Source of the DNA: an uncultured Bacteroidales bacterium
Lineage (GTDB): Bacteria > Bacteroidota > Bacteroidia > Bacteroidales > F082
Assembly (NCBI GenBank): GCA_900317155.1
Contig: ONFO01000038.1
Coordinates: forward strand, 1 to 35,173
Length of the DNA: 35,173 bases
Reading direction: 5' to 3'
The position numbers were made by a program, and so were the translations under genes. Below are positions 7,406 to 14,341 of this stretch, piece after piece. Position 1 is the stretch's first letter. Each line of letters starts with the position of its first letter. Under the pieces are notes generated by a model, which saw only the letters and a list, made by a program, of their open reading frames with translations, was not told where the DNA came from and did not search any database.

Positions 7406-8202
7406 CGTTTCGTGATTTTGTTCGTGTAAACTTTTCCTTCAGCATCCATAATGCGCAGCAGATAAACCCCTTCCGCCAATCCCTCAACATCAATCTCATT
7501 CGTCCCTCGCACCGTCTTCACCATCTGCCCAAGGGCATTGTAAACCTTCACCTCGGAAGTCTCCATACCTTCAATAACAACCCTGTCCCTTGCCGGATTG
7601 GGATAAACGCCAATGCTTTCAGCTTCTTCTTCGACCCCATCATACGAACCTTCAATAAAAATGTCATCAATACAGATGGCGGAATATCCTGTACTGCTGA
7701 AGTGACGGAAAGCAATATAGACCTCCTGACCGGCATAATTGGAAATGTCAACTGTATACCGATACCAATTGCCATGACGTTTTCCCTCGCATTTGGCCAT
7801 CAAAGTCCATTCACGAAAGTTGGCAAAAGCCAACGGGTCGTCATTGACAGTAGTGGAGATGGCCACCGCAAAATGTTCCGCACTGCTGTACTCATCCAAA
7901 GCGCAGGCATAGAAGCTGAGAATGGGATATTGTGAATTTAAGGATATTTGTGGTGAGACGAGATAGTTGTCAGGTGTCAAAGGGTTGCCAGTGGTAGGGT
8001 TCACTGAATAAGATAGTAACACTCCATCGGAATCCAAGTGTCCCAATCCGTTGGCAGACTGCTGTTGCCAGTTGTGGCCATCGCCGTCGGCATCAATAGT
8101 GGTCCAGCCTTGAAGGGTGCCGTCTTCAAAGTCGAACGAGATTTGCGCTTGCATCGCTCCGCATACCAGCAATGCGGCAAGAATAAATGATAGTTTCTTC
8201 AT
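7402..8202 (-). CDS. Cleaved-adhesin (choice-of-anchor J)-like T9SS protein, 266 aa
   Basis: After the signal peptide (MKKLSFILAALLVCGAMQAQ) the mature protein opens ISFDFEDGTLQGWTTIDADG and continues LTPDNYLVSPQISL, YPILSFYACA, YTVDISNYAGQEVYIAFRH and ICIDDIFIE. This is the typical pattern of the cleaved-adhesin / choice-of-anchor J domain (about residues 20-180) known from gingipain adhesin regions and other T9SS cargo. The C-terminal 70 residues are a sorting tail ending DAEGKVYTNKITKR. It is the first gene of the operon 8202-7405-5927, with a promoter-like TAACTTTGC just upstream. The product is predicted to be secreted or surface-bound and to bind protein or glycan; its substrate is unknown. 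Confidence 0.9.
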   Translation of the reverse strand: MKKLSFILAALLVCGAMQAQISFDFEDGTLQGWTTIDADGDGHNWQQQSANGLGHLDSDGVLLSYSVNPTTGNPLTPDNYLVSPQISLNSQYPILSFYACALDEYSSAEHFAVAISTTVNDDPLAFANFREWTLMAKCEGKRHGNWYRYTVDISNYAGQEVYIAFRHFSSTGYSAICIDDIFIEGSYDGVEEEAESIGVYPNPARDRVVIEGMETSEVKVYNALGQMVKTVRGTNEIDVEGLAEGVYLLRIMDAEGKVYTNKITKR

Positions 8203-8233
8203 AGGTTATTCTGTTTTAATGATTTGTCGTTTG

Positions 8234-8241
8234 CAAAGTTA
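8234..8241 (-). promoter_or_regulatory. Candidate Bacteroidota -7 element for the three-gene T9SS cargo operon
   Basis: On the minus strand it reads TAACTTTG followed by C, matching TAnnTTTG, 31 bases upstream of the ATG at 8202. A good TTTG -33 box is not evident. Confidence 0.5.
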
Positions 8242-8250
8242 CACATTAGT

Positions 8251-9312
8251 TCATTCCCTCAGCACTTTCCGTGTGAGGCACACTTCCGCATTGCGGATCC
8301 TCAGCTCGTTGGGCAACACAACTTGAACCAAATTGCGTGTAGGGTTCGGATAGACTTCCATCTCTACATTGTCTTCTTGTTCGTCAACTCCATCAAAGTC
8401 AACCTCAATGAAATTGGTGAACTCCGACCAATACGGCGCACTTCGATAGGCTTCAATCGTTCCCATGGGGATATAGACGGGAATATCGCGGTTAGTGTTG
8501 AGAAAAGCTCCTTCCTCAAGATAGGGAGGGTCAATGGCCTTCACCGTCATTTGCTCAAGGAAGAACAAACGGCAGAAAGCGTCGTCCCCAATAAACGTAA
8601 TCGTTGAAGGAAGCGTCAGTTCTGTGGCATATTGCAGGAAGTCGAAGGCAGAATGAAGTATATTGCTTACGCCTTCAGGGATATCGACGGCCTTAAACAT
8701 GTAACAATTCTCAAAACCTCCATCGATATATACCATTTGTGGCGAAAGGTATAATGTGCCGTCAAATCTGCAATCCTCAAATGCCTCTGGCGTAACGTAT
8801 CTAACAGATTCGGGGATTTTCAGGTCGCCCCTGAAGCCATAGCATTGCAAAAAGGTCAAAGCTTCAATGACGGTCAAAGACTCCGACAAGGTCAAGCTGG
8901 TGAACCTGTCACAATCCATGAACGCCCTGAAACCAATCGTTTCAACGGAATTGGGAATCACCAACGGACCAGTGAAACGGCAATGCGTAAAAGCGTTTAT
9001 CCCAATGTTTCTAACCGTGTTGGGAATAGACAAAGGTCCGTTGAAATGAAGACCTTCTAACGATCCAAATGCCGACATTCCTAAGGAGACAACGGCGTAG
9101 TTCTGGCCATTAAAAACCACCGAGTCAGGAATAGTAACTCCTCCAAAAAAATCTTCACATTGCACAAGTTCAACTTCGGGCGGGTTTTGGCTTGTGACCG
9201 TGTAACGCAAAGACTGTCCCGTCTCGCAGACGGCACTGAAGGTTTGGGCTTGCATAACCCCTCCCGCCATCAACAGGAGCACAAGCAGGGTGTAAATCTT
9301 CAAGTTTTTCAT
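8251..9312 (-). CDS. BspA-like leucine-rich-repeat protein with broken T9SS tail, 353 aa
   Basis: The start at 9312 gives a signal peptide (MKNLKIYTLLVLLLMAGGVM, then QAQ); the ATG at 9324 adds only MCTK. The body is a ladder of LRR_5 repeats at about 23-residue steps: IPNTVRNIGINAFTHCRF, IPNSVETIGFRAFMDCDRF, LSESLTVIEALTFLQC, IPESVRYVTPEAFEDCRF, IPEGVSNILHSAFDF and LPSTITFIGDDAFCRL. These mark the BspA family of surface adhesins. The C-terminus begins a normal sorting tail (MEVYPNPTRNLVQVV) but then runs into LPNELRIRNAEVCLTRKVLRE and stops, about 50 residues short and without the G-VY-VRI...K end. Export through T9SS is therefore doubtful. Confidence 0.87.
   Translation of the reverse strand: MKNLKIYTLLVLLLMAGGVMQAQTFSAVCETGQSLRYTVTSQNPPEVELVQCEDFFGGVTIPDSVVFNGQNYAVVSLGMSAFGSLEGLHFNGPLSIPNTVRNIGINAFTHCRFTGPLVIPNSVETIGFRAFMDCDRFTSLTLSESLTVIEALTFLQCYGFRGDLKIPESVRYVTPEAFEDCRFDGTLYLSPQMVYIDGGFENCYMFKAVDIPEGVSNILHSAFDFLQYATELTLPSTITFIGDDAFCRLFFLEQMTVKAIDPPYLEEGAFLNTNRDIPVYIPMGTIEAYRSAPYWSEFTNFIEVDFDGVDEQEDNVEMEVYPNPTRNLVQVVLPNELRIRNAEVCLTRKVLRE
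8260..8306. repeat. Palindrome-rich insert at the 3' end of the LRR gene
   Basis: CTGAGG-type ends (plus strand CCTCAG at 8258-8263 and 8299-8304) bracket two small hairpins: GTGTG/CACAC (8271-8275 with 8279-8283) and CCGCA/TGCGG (8286-8290 with 8292-8296). The segment encodes the abnormal LRIRNAEVCLTRKVL ending in place of a sorting tail, as a small palindromic element would if it had replaced the tail. Confidence 0.4.
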
Positions 9313-9316
9313 TTTT

Positions 9317-9465
9317 GTACACATTTATACATGTATGCGCACAAAATTATATCAAAATTCCACAGAAATTCCAACCGTAAGGCACGAGTACACATTTTTC
9401 TACCTTGCTAAATATCCAATCGCCTGTTAGATAGTGGATTGGGAAACGATAGAGTACACATTTTT
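9317..9465. repeat. Three GTACACATTT copies between regulator and LRR gene
   Basis: GTACACATTT occurs at 9317-9326, 9388-9397 and 9454-9463; the last two extend to GAGTACACATTTTT. A perfect 10-bp palindrome, ATACATGTAT, lies at 9327-9336. The spacer separates the LuxR-type regulator gene from the cargo cluster, so these could be operator sites, but only the repetition is observed. Confidence 0.45.
9342..9349 (-). promoter_or_regulatory. Candidate -7 element for the LRR gene
   Basis: The minus strand reads TAATTTTGT, matching TAnnTTTG, 30 bases upstream of the chosen ATG at 9312. It lies within the GTACACATTT repeat region. The -33 box is weak. Confidence 0.4.
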
Positions 9466-11101
9466 ATTCCACAAGTACCGAAAACTGGCCCAAATCCAGT
9501 TTCTTGTAGAGCGCAGAGCGGTACTTTCGGACAGTGTTTTCACTCAATCCAAGCAGCTCCGCCTCCTCCTTCGCACGCAACCGCAGGAAGGTTAGGATGG
9601 CCAATTTACGCTCCGTCTCGCTTAAGTCGGGGCAAACCTTCTGCAACTTTTCCGTGGCTCGAGGATAGGTCGTTTCAAATTCGGCCATAATGCGCTGCAG
9701 CTTGTCGTCTTCTTCACTATGGTAAATGGCCTTCGCACGTTGCTGCAGCACTTCCTTGGTGTGTTGTGCTGCCTGTTCCATCTTTGTCTGAAGCTCACGC
9801 TCCGTTTCGCCGTGCCGTTGCAAGGCCTCATTCAACCGCCGCTGTGTCTCGGCCTCGTTTGCCGCCATGCGTTTCCTGTGGCTGCGCCGCATCAATATGA
9901 CAACTACAGCCGCCAGCACCACCAATGCCATTACCATTGCAAGCGTCATCCTCACGGCCTTCCTCCGTTCACGGAGCGAAGCCGCCTCCTGATTCTCCTG
10001 CAAATAGTTCTGGAACATGTCATTCAGCTTCGAGACTTGTGCCTGCTTTTCGGCTGCCATTGTGGTTTTTTCTATGAGCATTGTGGCATATTGGTTGGCT
10101 TTCAGCGTGTCGCCTTCGCTCATTGCAATCTCACGCAAAGCCCTTGCTGAAACGCTTGCCATGCCAGACTCTTTTTCGAATTCAAGCACAGGCTCAAAAT
10201 AGGCCTTTGCGGAATCGTATTGCCCCATATCTTGGTAAATACCGCCAATGATCATGTATCGGTTGAGTCTTTCCGTTTCATTTGTTGCTTGCGCCGTCAT
10301 CCTTTTCAAGCTATCCAAGGAGTTCACGGTATCGTTGTGGGAAGAGTACTCAAACAACGCCCTAACCGAAATCAAATCCCTATATAACAAAGCGTTTCTT
10401 TCGGTCAAAAGCTCCAACGCCTTTTCATAGCAACAGGCTGCGCTGTCCGCTTCATTCAGCTTGTCATATTGTTTTCCCAAATGATAAAGGATGTTGGCAA
10501 TCTTGTCCGGCGAAACCTGCGCAATTCTGTCGTATGCTAAAGCCTCCTTGTAGCAATAGATGGCAGGTTCTTGCATGAATTGTGCAGAAAACAATTCCCC
10601 AAGGCGGTTATAGGTCAAAGCCATAAACCACGCTTTCTTGTCCACCAGTTCATTCTCGGCAAAGTGGCTCTCCATCATCCGCAAAGTGTTGAGGTATTCC
10701 TGGCAAGCCTCAATAAGGCTGTCGCGCTCATAATACCCCACACCATTAATATAATGCGCCCGCGCCGCCAAAAAACCGTCATCGATGGAATCAAAATAAC
10801 GAACCGCCTTCAGCAGCTCCTTCCTGTTGCTCTGCTTATAGAAATTCTTATAAAGCAGCTCCGCAATCAGCACCTGGCAATAATGCCCCTCAAACACATC
10901 CAAGCTATCCGCAGCCTCACTCCCCGCAAACTCCAACATCACCGCCAGCGCACTGTCGGGATGGTGCCACATTAGGATGTCAATGGCCGCCAATTCTTGG
11001 GTCGGCCCTTCGACAGGCTCAGGGACCTCAGCTGGTTTGGAGCAAGCCACCAGCATGGCAAGTCCAACTATTAAGCTTACTATGTGCAAATAGCATTTCA
11101 C
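9464..11101 (-). CDS. Membrane-anchored TPR protein with C-terminal LuxR-type HTH, 545 aa
   Basis: The N-terminus is a lipoprotein-type signal (IVGLAMLVAC, Cys20). Residues about 40-365 are alpha-helical with TPR-like units (AIYCYKEALAYDRIAQ, NILYHLGKQYDKLNEADSAACCYEKALELL, IGGIYQDMGQYDSAKAYFEPVLEFE). A single transmembrane helix (about 382-406) is followed by an arginine-rich coiled coil. The last 55 residues (LSETERKLAILTFLRLRAKEEAELLGLSENTVRKYRSALYKKL) form a LuxR/GerE-like helix-turn-helix. In this Bacteroidota architecture an extracytoplasmic TPR sensor is joined to a cytoplasmic DNA-binding tail. It lies directly upstream of the cargo cluster on the same strand, so it may control it. 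Residues 26-33 (VPEPVEGP) are encoded by an inserted dispersed repeat. Confidence 0.85.
   Translation of the reverse strand: MKCYLHIVSLIVGLAMLVACSKPAEVPEPVEGPTQELAAIDILMWHHPDSALAVMLEFAGSEAADSLDVFEGHYCQVLIAELLYKNFYKQSNRKELLKAVRYFDSIDDGFLAARAHYINGVGYYERDSLIEACQEYLNTLRMMESHFAENELVDKKAWFMALTYNRLGELFSAQFMQEPAIYCYKEALAYDRIAQVSPDKIANILYHLGKQYDKLNEADSAACCYEKALELLTERNALLYRDLISVRALFEYSSHNDTVNSLDSLKRMTAQATNETERLNRYMIIGGIYQDMGQYDSAKAYFEPVLEFEKESGMASVSARALREIAMSEGDTLKANQYATMLIEKTTMAAEKQAQVSKLNDMFQNYLQENQEAASLRERRKAVRMTLAMVMALVVLAAVVVILMRRSHRKRMAANEAETQRRLNEALQRHGETERELQTKMEQAAQHTKEVLQQRAKAIYHSEEDDKLQRIMAEFETTYPRATEKLQKVCPDLSETERKLAILTFLRLRAKEEAELLGLSENTVRKYRSALYKKLDLGQFSVLVE
11004..11028. repeat. Dispersed repeat inserted in frame (VPEPVEGP)
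   Basis: The 25 bases starting GGCCCTTCGACAGGCTCAGG match, from memory, a short dispersed repeat found in many bacterial genomes that often translates as PEPVEG. Here it lies between the lipobox Cys and the first helices of the regulator, a linker likely to tolerate eight extra residues. Confidence 0.6.
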
Positions 11102-11105
11102 ACCG

Positions 11106-11113
11106 CAAAATTA
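11106..11113 (-). promoter_or_regulatory. TAnnTTTG match very close to the regulator start
   Basis: The minus strand reads TAATTTTGC only four bases from the ATG at 11101. If it is a true -7 element the message would be almost leaderless; otherwise it is a chance match. Confidence 0.25.
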
Positions 11114-11251
11114 CTCAAAATCCAGCAAACTCAATCTTAATCCCACTCAAAACAATTTTCCAGCCTATTATGCTGTTTTCAGAAATACAACTAAATTCGC
11201 AAGCAGCAAATAACAACTTTCTGATATGGATAGTAATTTGCTTAAGAAAAC

Positions 11252-11350
11252 GGAATATATGGTTTTTTGTTAGACTGTTTCTGTGGAATAAGTGGTATTT
11301 TTTAAGGCAGTTTTTATGGAATAAGTGGTTTTTTGCTTGCTGAATTGAAA
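11252..11350. repeat. Three tandem 33-bp imperfect repeats upstream of the ATPase gene
   Basis: GGAATATATGGTTTTTTG (11252), GGAATAAGTGGTATTTTTT (11285) and GGAATAAGTGGTTTTTTG (11318) start exactly 33 bases apart, with looser similarity in the rest of each unit (TTAGACTGTTT, TTAAGGCAGTTT, CTTGCTGAATT). The array ends just before the -7 element of the gene at 11391. The 33-bp spacing is about three DNA turns, so bound proteins would lie on one face. No spacers separate the units, so this is not CRISPR. Confidence 0.7.
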
Positions 11351-11359
11351 TAATGTATG

Positions 11360-11368
11360 TACTTTTGC
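11360..11368 (+). promoter_or_regulatory. Candidate -7 element for the AAA ATPase gene
   Basis: TACTTTTGC matches TAnnTTTG plus C, 22 bases before the ATG at 11391. A TTTG at 11332-11335, inside the last 33-bp repeat, is a possible but widely spaced -33 box. Confidence 0.55.
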
Positions 11369-11390
11369 GGCAGATTTTCAAGCAAATACC

Positions 11391-12761
11391 ATGTTACAGC
11401 GTAAGTTTACAACCTATCTCGAAGATTTCCTGCGAAAGAAGCAGGACAAAATCCTCCTCGTCAACGGGGCTCGACAAATAGGGAAATCATATCTCATTCG
11501 TTACGTGGGCCAGAAACTGTTTGCCCATTATGTGGAAATCAACCTCAAGGAAGACAAGGAAGGTGAACAGGTTTTTGCCGATGTCCATTCCACCAGTGAC
11601 CTGTACATGCGCCTTAGCAACTATTATTCTGAGCCTATGGGCGACAAGACAGACACCTTGATCTTTTTGGATGAAATACAGAGTTATCCCCACCTGCTTA
11701 CCCTGCTTAAATTCCTTAACCAGGAAGGGCGTTATCGTTTCATCGCCAGTGGTTCGCAGTTGGGCGTGGCGCTTTCGCAAACCCCTTCGGTGCCTCTCGG
11801 CAGTGTGGAGATAGAACAAATGTATCCGCTTGATTTTGAAGAGTTTTTATGGGCAACTGGCATCAGTATGGAATGGGTGGAGGAGGTGAAGCGGCATTTT
11901 TTGCAAGAAACACCTTTGGAAGAAAATGTGCATAACCTTTTGCTGAAACGCTTCCAATACTATCTGTTGATAGGCGGTCTGCCCGAAGCCGTGAATCGCT
12001 ATTTGGAAGACCGTAATATGGTCAGAGTGAGGTCGGTACATCGCGATATTCACGAGCTTTACCGCATAGATGCCTCACAGTATGACGAAGAACATAAACT
12101 GAAAATCCGACGTATCTACGATTTGATTCCCAGTAACTTGGAAAACCGTAAGAAACGAATCGTCTATAAGCAAATTGAGAACAAGACAGGAAAACATTTC
12201 AATGATTATGCTGATGAGTTCGAATATCTTTCCAACTCGGGAGTGGCGTTGGAAGTGCTTGCCATTAGCAATCCCAAGTTTCCCTTGCTGGAGTCGGAAC
12301 AAAAGCGACTCATCAAATTGTATTTGAATGATGTGGGACTGCTCACAAATTTGCTTTATGGCTTGAATGTCAATGCGGTATTGAAGGATATCAAGAGCAT
12401 CAACCTTGGAACGGTTTATGAGTCTGTTGTGGCGCAAGAACTCCATGCCCATGGTTTTCCGTTGCATTATTATGACAACAAGCAAAAAGGCGAAGTGGAT
12501 TTCGTGATTGACGATTTCGAGCGGTTGCAAGTGTTACCTTTGGAAATCAAGTCGGGCAAGGACTACACTGAGCACAGCGCATTGAGCAAATTCCTTGAAA
12601 CTCCAGAATACGGCATTGACCGAGCCATCGTTTTTTCCAATGATAGGCAGGTATATCAAAAACAGGGCATCACCTATATGCCCATTTATTACTGCATGTT
12701 TCTCCAGCATGATCTGACAAGTGACGAATCCGTCATCCTTCCTGAACTGGAGGCCCTATAA
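11391..12761 (+). CDS. AAA_14/DUF4143 ATP-binding protein, 456 aa
   Basis: Residues 26-33 (GARQIGKS) are a Walker A motif, 88-95 (DTLIFLDE) a Walker B motif, and 118-125 (IASGSQLG) a sensor-like segment. Together these mark the AAA_14 ATPase domain. The C-terminal DUF4143 part carries a PD-(D/E)xK-nuclease-like signature (EVDFVID with Asp370, then LPLEIKSGK with Glu385 and Lys387). Proteins of this type are abundant and multicopy in Bacteroidales; a role in defence, plasmid or toxin-antitoxin-like functions has been suggested, but none is established to my knowledge. It is a single gene, convergent with the MFS gene, with a hairpin terminator after it. The three 33-bp repeats before its promoter suggest specific regulation. 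Confidence 0.9.
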   Translation: MLQRKFTTYLEDFLRKKQDKILLVNGARQIGKSYLIRYVGQKLFAHYVEINLKEDKEGEQVFADVHSTSDLYMRLSNYYSEPMGDKTDTLIFLDEIQSYPHLLTLLKFLNQEGRYRFIASGSQLGVALSQTPSVPLGSVEIEQMYPLDFEEFLWATGISMEWVEEVKRHFLQETPLEENVHNLLLKRFQYYLLIGGLPEAVNRYLEDRNMVRVRSVHRDIHELYRIDASQYDEEHKLKIRRIYDLIPSNLENRKKRIVYKQIENKTGKHFNDYADEFEYLSNSGVALEVLAISNPKFPLLESEQKRLIKLYLNDVGLLTNLLYGLNVNAVLKDIKSINLGTVYESVVAQELHAHGFPLHYYDNKQKGEVDFVIDDFERLQVLPLEIKSGKDYTEHSALSKFLETPEYGIDRAIVFSNDRQVYQKQGITYMPIYYCMFLQHDLTSDESVILPELEAL

Positions 12762-12780
12762 AAAATGCACTTTAATAAAA

Positions 12781-12820
12781 AAAGGACTGCCACATCCATC
12801 GTGGCAGCCCTTTCTTTCAA
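12781..12820. terminator. Bidirectional hairpin terminator between convergent genes
   Basis: AAGGACTGCCAC (12782-12793) pairs with GTGGCAGCCCTT (12801-12812), with one mismatch and a 7-base loop, flanked by A-rich sequence on the left and TTTCTTT on the right. It can serve both the ATPase gene (plus) and the MFS gene (minus). Confidence 0.8.
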
Positions 12821-12835
12821 TTCTCAAATTCTTGA

Positions 12836-14275
12836 TCACTTGATGTTCGGTTCCTCCAAACCAAGATGCTTCTTTGCATCCAGCGCCTTCAGGTAGATGG
12901 CAATCAGCAAGGCGGCCACACCGAAGCAGGCGAAGATGATCAACGGCACCGTGTAGTTGTATGGGATGAAGGTGTCGGTGGCTCCCGCGGCGATGGCTTC
13001 TTTGGCGGCAATGACAGCCTCGTTGTTGGCGTTGCTGCTTACCAAGACGTTGCCGATGAGTTTCGGGACGAATGCCAAACCGATGTTTTGCACCCAGAAA
13101 ATCAGGCAGTAGGCACTGCCGAGGACTTTCTCGTCGATAATCTTAGGCACCGACGGCCACAGGGCGGCAGGCACCAACGAGAATGAGATGCCGAGGATGA
13201 CGATTGTCGCGTAGGCAATCAGCTTGCTATGGGTGGCAGGCAAGACGAAGGCGAACACCAAGTGGCAGACAATCAGAAGGATAGCACCCCAAATCAACAT
13301 GGTAGCGCCTTTGCCTTTGTGGTCGAGGAATGAGCCAAGGAAAGGAGTGATGGCGGCGGCACCGATGGGGAACCAACGGAAGATGTTGGCCGCAGCTCCG
13401 GCTGAAATGCCGTCGAGGTTGCATTGGAGCATGTTGGCGCCATAGCGCTGGAAGGGGAAGATGGCCGAGTAGTAGAGGACGCAGAGCAGTGCCACGACCC
13501 AGAAGCTCAGGCTGGAGAAAATCTTGCCGAGGTCGGAGATCTTGAACTCGTCTTCGGGGTCTTTCTCGTCGGTGGCCAGACCCGCGTCAACCAATTGCTT
13601 GTCGAGTTTCTTGTCCATGAAGGTGAAGACGATGAAGCAAATCAGGCCGATCAGCAGCAGCACGGTGCAGAAGCCGACGGGCTTGACGACGGTGGGGTTG
13701 ATTTTGCCTGCGATGAGCGGCGAGATGGAGAAAATGGCGAACACACCCACACGGGCAATAGCCATCTCAATGCCCATGGCGAGAGCCATCTCTTTGCCTT
13801 TGAACCATTTGGCAATGGCTTTCGAGACGGTCGTGCCAGCCATTTCGCAGCCGCAACCGAAGATCATGAAGCCGAGACAGGCCATCTTGGCGCTGCCGGG
13901 CATGGTCGTCCACCACGAGTTCAGCCAATTGCAGAACGAGGTGGCTTGGAACCAGTCGCTGATGCCGATGTACTTGATCGTGGCGCCGATGACCATCATG
14001 GAGGCGGAAAGCACGCCAGTGAAACGGATGCCCATCTTGTCGAGGATGATGCCGGCGAGGATGAGGAATCCGCATACGTTAAGGATGTACTCCGACATGG
14101 CGTAGGTGCCGAAAATGTCGGGAGTCCAGCCCCGTTCCACTTCGACGAGGCTTTGCAGGGGTGACATCACATCGACAAACATGTAGCCGAAGAACATCAT
14201 CAGTGCAATGAGAATCAGTGCCGCCCAGCGGGCAGCTTTGCTGTCGTTTAACAGCTGTTGGACTTTTTCTACCAT
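12836..14275 (-). CDS. MFS family transporter, 479 aa
   Basis: The protein has about 12 hydrophobic helices. The first follows a short polar start (AALILIALMMFFGYMFVDVM), and after helix 2 comes LDKMGIRFTG, the MFS loop 2-3 motif (D-x-x-G-x-R-like). A cytoplasmic loop between helices 6 and 7 is charged (DKKLDKQLVDAGLATDEKDPEDEF). It is an inner-membrane secondary transporter; the substrate cannot be read from the sequence, and an organic anion or peptide is possible. It is a single gene, convergent with the ATPase gene, and starts 66 bases downstream of the M16 peptidase stop. A TATTTTTG element lies upstream, so separate transcription is likely. Confidence 0.88.
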   Translation of the reverse strand: MVEKVQQLLNDSKAARWAALILIALMMFFGYMFVDVMSPLQSLVEVERGWTPDIFGTYAMSEYILNVCGFLILAGIILDKMGIRFTGVLSASMMVIGATIKYIGISDWFQATSFCNWLNSWWTTMPGSAKMACLGFMIFGCGCEMAGTTVSKAIAKWFKGKEMALAMGIEMAIARVGVFAIFSISPLIAGKINPTVVKPVGFCTVLLLIGLICFIVFTFMDKKLDKQLVDAGLATDEKDPEDEFKISDLGKIFSSLSFWVVALLCVLYYSAIFPFQRYGANMLQCNLDGISAGAAANIFRWFPIGAAAITPFLGSFLDHKGKGATMLIWGAILLIVCHLVFAFVLPATHSKLIAYATIVILGISFSLVPAALWPSVPKIIDEKVLGSAYCLIFWVQNIGLAFVPKLIGNVLVSSNANNEAVIAAKEAIAAGATDTFIPYNYTVPLIIFACFGVAALLIAIYLKALDAKKHLGLEEPNIK

Positions 14276-14325
14276 GTGATTTAGTTTTATGGGTTATTAC
14301 TTGATTTGATTTCAAAAAAACGTTG

Positions 14326-14333
14326 CAAAAATA
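14326..14333 (-). promoter_or_regulatory. Candidate -7 element for the MFS gene
   Basis: The minus strand reads TATTTTTG followed by C, matching TAnnTTTG, about 50 bases upstream of the ATG at 14275 and just after the stop of the M16 gene. Confidence 0.5.
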
Positions 14334-14341
14334 GCAAAAAA

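Noticed and set aside
11252-11350. Possible small CRISPR array
   Set aside because: Units are contiguous and imperfect with no variable spacers, and no cas gene is nearby.
11115-11381. 88-aa minus-strand frame with repeated HLFHKN-type residues
   Set aside because: It is a translation of the 33-bp tandem repeats and crosses the promoter of the gene at 11391; composition is not protein-like.
13424-14164. 246-aa plus-strand frame opposite the MFS gene
   Set aside because: It is antisense to a clear transporter; its His/Asp/Glu-rich composition is typical of a reverse-strand shadow.
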